The position numbers were made by a program, and so were the translations under genes. The notes under the pieces are model-generated. The model did no database searches. It worked only from the letters and a program-made list of their open reading frames with translations, and had not been told where the DNA came from. From assembly GCF_947623445.1 (NCBI RefSeq), contig NC_135240.1, positions 10,850,001 to 10,914,000 of the forward strand: DNA of 64,000 bases, read 5' to 3'. Numbering within the stretch: position 1 is the first letter of the stretch; the number at the start of each line of letters is the position of its first letter. Shown here piece after piece: positions 38,429-49,512 of this stretch. This stretch comes from Clavelina lepadiformis. Taxonomy: Eukaryota; Chordata; Ascidiacea; Aplousobranchia; Clavelinidae.

Positions 38429-38666
38429 CAATGTTCCCTCTAATTTTTCACGAGTCTGAGCAAACACACTAACTCCCTGAGCGGTCCTTTGGACCGCTGT
38501 GAGCAACATCAGACGTGCCACGTGCGCACTGTGGCCATTGTTATGCGTTTGTTTTATTTTCAATTGAGGTTGGATTTTTTTCTTGTGCGCAGCACAGATT
38601 TTCTGTGCGCGGAGACCGTGTCAGCAGTGCGCATTTGCGCACGCGCGCAGCTTAGAGGGAACATTA
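38429..38666. mobile_element. Non-autonomous hAT element (238 bp) with perfect 8-bp target duplication
   Basis: Termini CAATGTTCCCTCTAA and TTAGAGGGAACATTA are inverted repeats with only the outermost base differing. They are flanked by CTAGTAGG at 38421-38428 and 38667-38674. The interior is unusually rich in GCGC and TGCGCA words for this AT-rich region. No transposase. Confidence 0.9.
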
Positions 38667-40449
38667 CTAGTAGGTTACTGTATGGGCAGTTGTGGGCTTG
38701 TAACAAAAATAGGCTCTGTATGCTCACAAGGCCCTAGCAGCCTAGCTGACCGATCGTATAGGGCATAGGCCTATACCGATGAATGTCACAGGCTATAGGC
38801 TATGCATGTTCCAGACTGGAAGTTGCAGCCTTTCCGTCCAAGATCTACAGCGGAAAACGAAACGCAATTTGTAAGCCGGCAGAGTTTGGCGTATGTTAAT
38901 TAAATTAATTATCGACGTAGGTTACACAGATATTTTATAAGTTGACATATTTTTAAAATAAACTGTTTTGAGATAATAGTCATGTAATCATGTTGGCGTA
39001 AACTGTTTTGACTGCTGGCGTAAATCTTTGGCGGACGAAGTGCCGATTCCATTCTGGTGCATGTTAAAGTTGAAGCTGAAGAGACAAAGCCTGCTTTGTA
39101 TACCAATATAAACACAATATGTCACGGTAGCCTATGCCTCTATTTATATTTCAACGTGAACAATACCTCCACTTCCATAGTTTGGGTTGAAGCTGAGGCT
39201 GTTACCCTTTGGAGATTGGCACAAAATCAATAGCAGACAGTGTGGCAAGCTGCACACAAAGCAGCTGAATTTTTTTATCTTTACGCTGATTTATAATAAA
39301 CAAAAAAAGAATTGAGGCTTTGATGCACACCCGGGCTGCAGAGTATGGCCATTTTCAGGAAGATCTTGGCCAAACAACAGGAATGACAAGTGTGGTACGT
39401 AAAAATTCTCAGATGCAATGGAAGTGCGCAATCACACAGTTTGACTTACTTAATCTTTAAATTAATTGAAAATTGACTGCACAGAAGTTCTATCCAAGAC
39501 ATTAAGTGCAAAATAACACACCACAAGTGCGGCACTGAAGCTCATGAAAAACAGTATTGAGTGCACTCCTGACTGGAAAGTACAGCAGTTTCCTATGAGA
39601 AATCATGAGTGAAAAGACACAAATTTTGGCATGAGGGTGTGCACTGATGACTCAATTCTTTGTTTGTTCATTAAATTGGTGTTTGAACAACCAGCTAATT
39701 AAAAATGAAAATGTTATTGTCAAAAAGGAGGACATTTTAGGATTTTAGCACATCCTTAGAGGAAAATTAAACCATCATGAGAAAGGAAAACAAATCTTCC
39801 AAAAAGAAGGCGTATGGTAGACCTATCCAATTGCAGTGAAATGAAATCTCTAATTGAAATTTGTATGATGGCTGGTGTGCTAAGTTACTATTGCAGAATT
39901 AGTATTTTGTTCGTATTCTATACTTGTTGGTATTATGTTTGTTTGTGTATCCATAAGGCAATTACTGCGGGCTAAATCTATGATACTTGTTTGATGGCAG
40001 GCCTGTCGGTATTTTTTGATAAGATCTTGAATGCGAAAAATTTCCAGGCTGTCAGGTGCATATTTTGACGTTTTAACAAGCTGCTATTGTGAAGTCGGTC
40101 TGCTGTAAATCATTAGAATTGTGCTAAAAATTGTGTTTACGGCTGTGTATGTGTGCATAGAATGCTTTCACGGAATCATGGATGTACTTATTAGTGCAGC
40201 TAACAAACTTCATTGGAACCACACTTGAATGCACCAACGCCGAACTCTTATTTTATTTGTAGTTATTTTATTTGTATTTGTTATTGTTTGTAGTTATCAA
40301 CCAAAACCTTAAGATTGTAACGTTCTGTATAAAATGAACTGTTTTAATTTTCCTTGAAAACTGCTAAACTTTCTGAAAGCATCACAAAATAGTTTCTTTC
40401 ATTCAGTCTATTAAATTCAATTGTGGCAGACGAAATTGAACTCTCAGTT

Positions 40450-43400
40450 ATGGATGGCAGTGAAAAATCTACTGCAGAGAGTCCAGCACAAGTAAAACAA
40501 AATAACAATGCATTATTCTTTAAAGTAAATTATTATATTATTACATTAAAAACAAATGACAGTCTGTTACTGGTTTGACATCACTCTTGTACTGACCAAA
40601 ATTTTTCATTTGATACAACTTTTCAAATTACCACTACTAGTGTTTTTAAAGGATCAAGAGGGGATGGTGGAATCAAGCATGATTGAGACTCCTCACTCTG
40701 ATGGTGTACCTGTGGTTCCTGGAGAACAAATCCTTGTTGCTGTGCTAAAGGATGTCACCTACTTGTGTCATTTTTTTGGAGCTATTGCTGGAAAGATGAT
40801 TGTTACAAATTACAAGTTATACTTTTACAATGAATCAGATAAGGTAATGTTTAGTTTTACTTAACCGTACAACCAATTTATTAAATTGTGGTTATAATTA
40901 TAAACGACCAACAACTTTTACAAATTACCAAGTTATCTTGTTTCATCAATTTTTGATCTTTACAGGACAGAGATGTCACTATTGAAGTGCCTTTATGCAC
41001 AATAACTCGCGTTGAAAAAGTAGGAGGCGCAAACACTGCCTCCAGGGCTGCTGAAGGGAAAAACCCGTATGGACTTAAAGTCTTTTGTAAAGATCTCAGA
41101 GTTTTGAGCTTTGTTATGCGTCAAGAAAATAGGCAACGCAGGACACTGTATGAAAAACTACAAGAGCAGTGCTTTCCACTTTCAAACAAATTGGTATTTT
41201 TTTAGTTCAAATTATTTGGTAGGGATGGTCCATCTAGGCAAAGGTACTGCTGTCCAGCTGAATCTGGGGTTTTTCGCTAAGTTTGGTGTTTTGAGTGTTG
41301 CCCCATGAAGATTTTTTTTAAAGCCATCATGCATCTTACAATTGGTTGGTTTTATATGGTATAAACCACCTGCCAATCAAGTAAAGATTAAGCTAGATGG
41401 CACTCTGTAACAGACTTTCAAATCAATGTACATTATTATAACCTACTAATCAGAAATTATTTGATAAAAATGATTGCTTGTATACCAGTAGATGAAAGCT
41501 GTTTTATCACACCACGTATCATAATTGTGCACAAAATTTTGATATGTATTACTAGTACTAGATTTTGCTGGATGTTTTTCAAAATTCGGTACAAGTGAAA
41601 TTCCAAAATATATGACCAGATTTTTTTCTGCAGTTCCTACCGGCACATCCCTATTATTTATATAACTGTATCTATCAATACACAACTTGCTTCAAACTAC
41701 ATCAGGTTAAATTATTTGTGACTGTCAAATTTGCATAAAATTTCTGTTTATTTTGCATTTAGCAATTTTTTGCCTTCTCCTTCAAAGAAGACTTTGGTGA
41801 TGATGGAGCTGGGTGGTCGGTGTATAATTCAAAAGCGGAATATCAACGACAGGGCTTACCAGCAGAAGGATGGAGGCTTACGAAAGCAAACTTTAAATAT
41901 GAACTTTGTGATACATACCCGCAGTTGGTGAGGATAAAAGTAAAACAAGGCCTTTTATTGTTTATCAGGTTATTGTGGTAATATTTTTATTGACTTCTTG
42001 TGGATAGCTTGCAGTCCCGTCACCTGCCACTGATGATGATTTAAAACAAGTTGCACAGTTTCGAAGCCGAGGTCGAATACCAGTTTTATCATGGATTCAT
42101 CCTGAAAGTCAGGTATTCTTAGATGCTAATAAGTGCTGTTCATATACATTTGTTCATTCAATATACTTTATAGGTGTGTGCTGCAATTATATTGCTGTAA
42201 GTCTATTTCTTGACAAATACCACTGCTTGAAGCAAATTGTATTATATGTAACCAATTTAAGGTTAATTGTTATTATATATCATTAACACTCTGCATTATA
42301 ACTTATATTTTACTGCTTACTACAAAAATGCACAGGCATCAATAACCCGCTGTGCACAGCCATTGTGTGGAATCAGTTCAAAGCGTAGCAGGGATGATGA
42401 GCGTTACGTCCATTTAATTTTGGAGGCGAATCCACACGCTCATAAGTTGCTAATATTTGATGCCAGGCCACAAGCAAATGCTGTTGCCAATGTGGTAAGG
42501 AGCATTTTTCCAAAGTATATTTACCGGAATTTTAAGTACCTGTATTTTTTATTATGTACGATCATAACACTGGTACAATTAGTCTTCGCTTTGTAAAGAT
42601 TATGACACTCACTTAAGACAAAACGTATATATATACCTCACAAAAACACCCATTGCTTAAGCTTCATTTCTAATTCTTAAGTAGATTAGAAGTATTACAA
42701 TGCACTATATGTTCTTTAACTGTGTTTTATTATATATATATTGAATGTTTATTTAAGCTGTTTATGGTTAATTAAACTTGATTAAACTTCAGGCTCGAGG
42801 TGGAGGCTATGAAAAATCAGAGGCTTACACAACTTCAGAATTAATATTACTTAACTTAACTTCAGAATTAATAATTAATTAAACTTGATTAAACTTCAGG
42901 CTCGAGGTGGAGGCTATGAAAAATCAGAGGCTTACACAACTTCAGAATTAATATTCTGTGATATACATAACATACACGTTATGAGGGAGTCCTTGCGTAA
43001 ATTGCAAGACACTTGCTTGACCGCTCATCCTATCGATGACAAACACTGGCTTTCTAATCTTGAACAGTCGCAATGGTTGCTTCATATTAAAGTATGAAAA
43101 TGTTAACTAAAAATTGGTGAAGTTTAATGGTATTCTTGTGTTAGGTCTTCCGAACTTGAAATAAAATAAACTGTATTTGCCTAGACAATCCTTGCAGCAG
43201 CGACAAAGATTACACATCACGTTGAAACAGCAAAAGCATCAGTGTTAGTGCATTGTAGTGATGGATGGGACAGAACTGCTCAGCTTACCTCACTTTCAAT
43301 GATTATGCTTGATTCTTACTATAGGACCTTGGAGGGATTCGAGGTACAGTAATATGTTTTCACTGCTAATTGCTACCGGAATTGTGTATATTTTGTATTA

Positions 43401-45412
43401 TAACTGCGCCTTGCACTTTATTGCATTTTCAACTTTTCACCTTTTTTTAGTAGCCTATGGTAGTTTTTAAACTGTGGGCCATAGCTAGTGCTAGTCTATA
43501 ATAAGAACATATGCCGCAGGCTAGGAAAAAACATAGGCAATTTATGCATCATTATGCTTTTGAATCTTTTCAGTCAAATGTTACTAAAAGTAAAGAGTAA
43601 GACCCACATTAATCGACTTCTTAAGTTTTGGCTTTTCAGTTTACTCCACCGCACTATACGCCTGCAATATAGTTTATTATTGTTGTAACACAATTAAGAA
43701 TTGCAGCGGAAATTAAGTGAGTGTTTAATGATACACGGTTAATTTGCATAGTGAAGGGCAAACCTAGTAACCAGTTGTTAAATCTAATAAACCCATATAA
43801 AACGATGGTTAAGTTACAGAAAATGAGCATATAAGTAATGATTTAAAGTTTAAGAAATCTTATATTATGCATTCAACAGTAGGTAAAAATAAAACTCATA
43901 AAACTTGGGCCGTCAGGCAATATAAGATAATGGGTCATGTAACAAACAGTATCACATGAGCTTTGTGTAAGATTTATTAAACTGAACATAGACTATTCCC
44001 TGTGACAACAGATATAATACACTAACAATAAATGATAACACACACACAAATTCAAACTGCCCTACACTAGCCTTGCTGCCACATAGTAAAAGAAAACATA
44101 CAGAACAGAACAAAACTATAATTTAACTACAAGGCTACACATCGGGCAGTAGTTCAAAGTTGATATACCATATGACCCAACCATTTTTTTTTCAGTTACA
44201 TGTGGGTTAGACGCCAAAAAAATTGAAATTTACAGGGATAATATTGAATGGAAATGCTTAAGTTGTGGAATAAAGCATGTCCTAATTGTTTGTTTTGTTT
44301 TATGAAGATCGTCATATTTCTTGTTAATGTGCCTTAAACATAACCGCTTTTTCATCATAGGTTTTAATAGAAAAGGAATGGTTGAGCTTTGGTCATAAAT
44401 TTGCACAAAGACTTGGCCATGGTGATAAAAATCATTCTGATTCAGAACGCTCACCTGTTTTTCTTCAGTTTATGGATGCTGTGTGGCAAATTATGCAGCA
44501 GGTATTAGATATAATAGATTACATTTTACGGTGAAAAATTATGAAAAATTTATTGTTTTTTCAAATCCGCTCCATTCAAACTGTTTTAGTTTCCTGCGGC
44601 ATTTGAATTCAATGAGTTCTTTCTTATTCTAATTTTGGATCATCTTTATTCCTGTATGTTTGGTACATTTCTCTGCAACTGTGATCGTGAAAGAAAGAAA
44701 GAGGTAAATAAAAGTTTGTGCATTCACTAGTGAGGTGTAATATCGATCCATGAAAGCAGTACTATATCTTTTGCAATGGTTGCATTATTTTATTGATTTT
44801 CATGCAAAACTCATTCAGAGTAAGTTTCCAAACGTAATATCCAAATTCAGGAGTTAAAGAAGCGTACAAGGTCACTTTGGTCTTTGGTGCATTCACACAA
44901 AGAGGACTACTTGAATGCCCTGTATGCATCTGCTTACAGCAATCATATTATACTTCCTGCTGCTGCCATTCGCCATCTTGAATTTTGGACTACTTACTAT
45001 GGTCGATGGAATCCTTTGATGAAAATGCAGGTAGGCTAAAGTTTTGTCTTTTGGTTAGATTGTTGAAAAAAAGTGAAAACTTCGTTTAATGAAACATCAA
45101 GTTAATTCTTTACTGTTTTGAGTCAGCATTTTTATTCTGAATACATAATATTTTACATGATATTTATTTCAACGTGCTAAAGTTGGAAGCCTGGCAAAGA
45201 GCCTTATAGCTAATTAATATTCACAAAAATAGATAAATCTAGAGGTAAGTCGTATTTATGTGGCCCAGGAACCTGTTCAGCAGCGACATAAACAACTTCT
45301 TGGTATTCGAGATGTGCTCAAGAAAAAAGTAGAAGAATTACAAGCACAACTGGCTGAGAAGCAACAAAAAGATAGAAATTCTACTTTAAAAGCAAAACCG
45401 GCGGAATCTTGA
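40450..45412 (+). CDS. MTMR2: Myotubularin-family 3-phosphoinositide phosphatase (MTM1/MTMR1/MTMR2 type)
   Basis: Twelve exons, 1821 nt, 606 aa: 40450-40491, 40652-40843, 40966-41193, 41763-41927, 42008-42112, 42336-42494, 42900-43091, 43185-43343, 44361-44501, 44590-44703, 44851-45030, 45269-45412. All are in phase 0, an unusual regularity. The protein removes the 3-phosphate from PI3P and PI(3,5)P2 on endosomes. Residues about 15-140 are the PH-GRAM domain ([23 protein letters not shown]). The phosphatase follows ([31 protein letters not shown]), with the active-site loop CSDGWDR (Cys385, Arg391), so it is an active and not a pseudo-phosphatase. The C-terminus is a coiled coil ([19 protein letters not shown]). 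Length matches vertebrate MTM1/MTMR2. The first exon is only 14 codons, and its ATG is the least certain part. The start of exon 7 is duplicated just upstream (42768-42848). Confidence 0.93.
42768..42955 (+). repeat. Tandem 81-bp duplication spanning the acceptor and start of myotubularin exon 7
   Basis: Positions 42768-42848 and 42875-42955 are identical over 81 bp (offset 107). Each contains the acceptor AACTTCAG and the first 56 nt of exon 7 ([18 protein letters not shown]). The second copy continues into the real exon. The first runs into spacer sequence made of the same words and reaches a stop codon in frame. The first copy is therefore a non-functional partial exon with an intact-looking acceptor. 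Confidence 0.9.
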
Positions 45413-45732
45413 ATTTTTTTCAAGCTTACAACTGCTCATTGGCCTATATTTGTTATATTTTACTAATTTTTCTTCTTCTTGACACGGTGATCAGCAAAAC
45501 TTTGATTATGCAGTAGATTTGAATTAATGGATCCACTGTTGCCTGGATATACAAACAGCTAGCATCATTAGTGGACCAGGAGTCAATTGTTGTGTCTGGT
45601 GCAAGTGGAAAGCATAGCAACAGGATTATTTGTGTGGAAATGGTTTTTTTTACTTTGTCTTTGAAATAACTCACTCACAGATGGCTTTCTAGTGTACAAC
45701 TACTGTGTTTTGCCTCCAAGTATATTAGTCTT

Positions 45733-45738
45733 AATAAA
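45733..45738 (+). promoter_or_regulatory. Candidate poly(A) signal of the myotubularin gene
   Basis: AATAAA about 320 nt after the stop codon at 45410-45412, followed by a GT-rich stretch (CATCTGTATGTGTATG) as expected of a downstream element. Confidence 0.55.
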
Positions 45739-46617
45739 CATCTGTATGTGTATGTAACAAAATACTTTACTTTACAAAGAAATCAGAAGCAATTAAAATG
45801 TGTGGCCTCATAATCAGCTCATTCTTCATTTAGCTGTATTTCTTGATTAATCTTGTTTTACAAATGAAATGTTTAAGATGTTAAAAAAATTCTTGATGCA
45901 ATTCTTATCAGCAATGAACAGTTGTTTGTCGCTGTGCAGTTCTAGAATCCCTGACGACAAGCATAGAACTGAGTACAGAATGTCTGAAATAACATTTTTA
46001 GTAGTTGTAATTTGTCAGATGTGGTTTGTTCTTGTAAGTTGTATTTGCAAATATTTCTTAATTGTTCTAAGTCATATCTATTTTATTTACATGGTGATTT
46101 TGTTTCCCCCAACCCTGGGATATAAGTTCTAACTTACTATATTGAAAAATAAGAAGTATTTCTGTTGTTTTTGCAGCAACATAACAGGACATCATGTAGT
46201 TTTGTAGTTTGTAGAAGCTTAACGAAGATTTATACTAGACCAGTTATGTCGACTCAAGATCAGAAGTGATGTCAATTGTTAAATAAGTGTCGCAGTTATA
46301 AACTTTTTCCACACTAAGGTGCATATAGTGCTCGCCGATAAAATCTCATTAGTCTCAAACTTGTTTTTCTATATTAAAGTTGTAAAACCACCCATGCATT
46401 TTGTATACGTAACTACACAAACCTGTAACTGTGAGACAAAAATCCTTAACTGGGATGCATGCGGGCTGCTGGTTGGACATATCTGTACTAGGCACATGTT
46501 ATGAGAATAAACACCATAATTTAAAGGTAAAATTTAAATATTTCCAGTAATAACAGTATGCTTCAAAATTTCAACCCATGTTAATCTAAACATTTTTATT
46601 ACAAAGCTTTGTTATGT

Positions 46618-47000
46618 ACATAGGCGGGCAGTGCTATAGCACCGAATTACTGTACCGCAGTGCTTTTGGAAAAAAATACCGAATTACTTTTTTCAAGAAA
46701 TTTCAGTCAGTCCCAGTACTTTTCACGTGATAATTTCAAATTTTTAACAAGTATGTTTTCAAAATTTCATGTTAATTAATACTAATTTTAACATGTTGAT
46801 CTTTTTTATCAAAAAATGTCACGTAAAATTGCAAGCAATTAACGTCACATATGTTTTAACCTGGAGTAACCTTTACCGGGGGCATAATAGCGGCAAACAT
46901 TGCATCTTTTACACAAAAAGTGCCGAATACCGGAACCATCGGTACATTTTTTGCCAAGTACCATTACCGACGGTACTTTCAAAGTACCGAATGGCGACTT
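46618..47000 (+). repeat. TACCG-rich dispersed repeat, copy 2
   Basis: Plus-strand counterpart of the minus-strand repeat at 35962-36215. It starts CATAGGCGGGCAGTGCTATAG, then ACCGAATTACTGTACCGC, TTTTTTCAAGAAA, TTTTCACGTGATAATTTC and AATACTAATTTTAACATG in the same order. A second block at 46918-47000 (GAATACCGGAACCATCGGTA) matches the internal part of copy 1. This copy is therefore longer or rearranged. No coding capacity. Confidence 0.68.
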
Positions 47001-47859
47001 CTGGTTATGCAGTATGCCGAGCATGTAAAAAATGTAAGACCCTGCAATTTTGTTTGAAAATAGCCCCCTAAATGATGACTTCTGACCAACAAACTCTGTA
47101 TAAGGTTAACAAACATTGACTGGCACTACATCCGTGGAACCAGGCACTTGCATGAAGGATATGGCAACAACACAAGATTCTGATCATAAATAGATGTTAA
47201 ATTTGTTTACGGAGTAACACATTTATAATTGATTTTCCAAGGAGCAAACATATTCACAAATTATGGAGTTCTAATCTGAGATAAATTTAAACATCATGTT
47301 ATCTTGCAAGTGTAGTCTATTACCAATGACCACTTTAGCACTAGAAATTAAAAAACAAGGGATACATGCTGACCCTATTGTGTGTCCTGCTTTAAATCAA
47401 AAACCAAAGTCACAATTTCCTGATGTTGCATTACACTTGGAGCTGATGAGAAGGACACAAAAATAGTAATAAAGTATGGTGCAAGAAAATTCTTGAACGG
47501 CAAGGAAAAATCGTTTTTACATCATAAACCTAAGAGAAACTAATGTGTGACAAAGAAGGATGTAGTGGATAATTAGGGGTCTTTGCAGTATTAATCACAA
47601 CTACACGAAAAAGCACACAATAAAAATACAATTCCATATTTAAAATGTTCTTATGTTCTCCAAAAAGCACTCTTATTTCGTAGGAATTAACATAACACAA
47701 TCAACTCTTGCTTCTGCATATATGAATGCTTGCAGATTAAATCCATAGAATTGAAGAAGAACAGAAAAACATGTCCTTGCACAATTAAAGTACAAATACA
47801 AAATATATGACTAAATGGGGGTTTTACAAAATATGCATAATAAATAAGGTCAAAAGAAA

Positions 47860-47865
47860 TTTATT
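47860..47865 (-). promoter_or_regulatory. Candidate MITD1 poly(A) signal (AATAAA, minus strand)
   Basis: Minus-strand AATAAA 54 nt beyond the MITD1 stop codon, the usual distance for short 3' UTRs in this window. Confidence 0.5.
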
Positions 47866-47918
47866 AGATCTGTTTCGCGTTTTATAACAGTAAAAATTCA
47901 AGCCAATATTAATGTATG

Positions 47919-48937
47919 CTACCTGTCTCGTGTGTGTTTTTTATGAAATACATCAATTGTGGTAGCGTGGCATTTTCTGAGGTCCATTTCATGAAAACCT
48001 ATACTAAACTTATCAGCCTTTTTAAAATAATCTAAACCTCTACCAATTTTTATAATCCATCCATTGCTAAATGTTATCTCGCGATCATGAAGTGTTGTGG
48101 AATACTCAACTCGAAGAGTTATACCATACGGAAGCAGACTCTGAGCAATACTGTGTAAACCGTCTTTCTGCTGGTTTGCATTAGAATCTTCTGTGGTGGT
48201 GAGATGAATATTTGTTACATTTTTGCATCGCATTATGAGCATTTCACAAAATCTCACAAAGTTGTTGATCTGAAAAAAAACAGCTATATACCTTATATTG
48301 CTTTAAGAATCATACTCATAAATGTGAACATTGCCATACATTGAACCAATCAATAACGAATAAAACAATGAATTATACCTGATGAAAGCTTCTAATATAC
48401 GCATCTTCTACATGAACCTCTGTAATGTATTCATCAACATAAGGACCAAATACTTTCGAGTAACCGAATCCAGTAGAATTTTCTTCAATTTTCATTTGCT
48501 CATGATATTTTCCACTCTCTTTCAGCTTTTGCACAGCATCTTTCACTTGCTCAGCTCTCGTCATGTACTCTTCTACTTTTTCGCGAAAATGTTTCCGCTT
48601 GCTCGCATCTTTACACCCTAAACATTTAGATTTTGTTTATATGAACCCTTAACTAGCTCATACTCATCTAAGGTTCAGTATTTGTACACGATTTAATAGA
48701 AAAATGGTAAATGCATACACTCTCTGATTATATAAAACCACAAATATAAAGACTGAAGAGAATTTCTAGCTCACCTTTCAAAACATCCAATAGCAAGTCA
48801 ATTCCTTCTTGATAACACACCAGTGCTGGCTGGTAGTTGGCTGCACCTTCCAACTCAATGGCTCGTTTTAATATTTTTACAGCTGACTCTTCCACACCAG
48901 TTAATGTTCCTGATTTACTACTCATAGTGTTATGCAA
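47919..48937 (-). CDS. MITD1: MITD1, MIT domain-containing ESCRT-III partner
   Basis: Three exons, 48937-48775, 48617-48379 and 48269-47919; 250 aa, the length of vertebrate MITD1. It binds ESCRT-III tails and helps coordinate abscission at the end of cell division. Residues about 12-95 form the three-helix MIT domain ([56 protein letters not shown]). The rest is the phospholipase-D-like membrane-binding domain ([58 protein letters not shown]), ending [11 protein letters not shown]. Phases agree (1, 0). The start is the ATG at 48937; an in-frame ATG at 48925 is an equally good alternative. The gene converges on the myotubularin gene, and its 5' end faces the protease on the same strand. Confidence 0.93.
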
Positions 48938-49095
48938 AATAAATTATCTGCAGAATAATTTAAAGATCTATAGTTTGGAAACTTTGGAATAATATTAACA
49001 GTAACAACACAATAGTTTCAACAAACAAATCACTGTGAAGAGAAAAGGCAACAAATAATGCAAAACATGAATAAATAACTAACAGTGTTTAAACC

Positions 49096-49124
49096 TATAT
49101 ATATATATATATATATATATTATA
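49096..49124. repeat. (TA)n microsatellite
   Basis: About 14 uninterrupted TA units between MITD1 and the serine protease gene. Confidence 0.9.
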
Positions 49125-49391
49125 CTTTTGACGAGGGGACACTGATTGCTGCATCAATCAGAAAATACAAGTAGTAGGTACTGCACATATCTGAGGTACT
49201 TAGCAAAGTTGGGCAAGAACTTAACATGCATGCATTTTAATAGGTAGTTAATTTTGGCAAAATTTAAATGTTATTTAGTAATACACAAAAATCTGTTACA
49301 ATAGCAAAAGTGTGCAAAAGAAAATATGGCAGGAAAACATATGTGTGCTGGCATTGTATTATATACACATATATGTTGCATAACACAGTAC

Positions 49392-49397
49392 TTTATT
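49392..49397 (-). promoter_or_regulatory. Candidate poly(A) signal of the serine protease gene
   Basis: Minus-strand AATAAA about 115 nt beyond the protease stop codon. Confidence 0.45.
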
Positions 49398-49512
49398 TAA
49401 CTTGAAGTTATTTTTCGTTTGACATATAGAACGCACATTTCCGCATTGGCACCATCAAATGATACCAGATAACATCAATTGCTTACAATCCAGCTACAAG
49501 TGGCTTGTGCAG

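Larger units (their letters stand above)
32472..40449. other. Transposon-rich intergenic region between ARAP and the myotubularin gene
   Basis: The two flanking genes diverge, so their promoters lie here. No cellular gene is recognised. It holds two SINE-like copies, three hAT-type non-autonomous elements with perfect target duplications, and one TACCG-rich repeat, all listed separately. The rest is AT-rich unique-looking sequence. Confidence 0.65.
45413..47918. other. Convergent intergenic region between the myotubularin gene and MITD1
   Basis: It holds the myotubularin 3' UTR and poly(A) signal, the second copy of the TACCG-rich repeat (46618-47000) and the MITD1 3' end. The remaining sequence is AT-rich, with no open frame I can assign. 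Confidence 0.6.
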
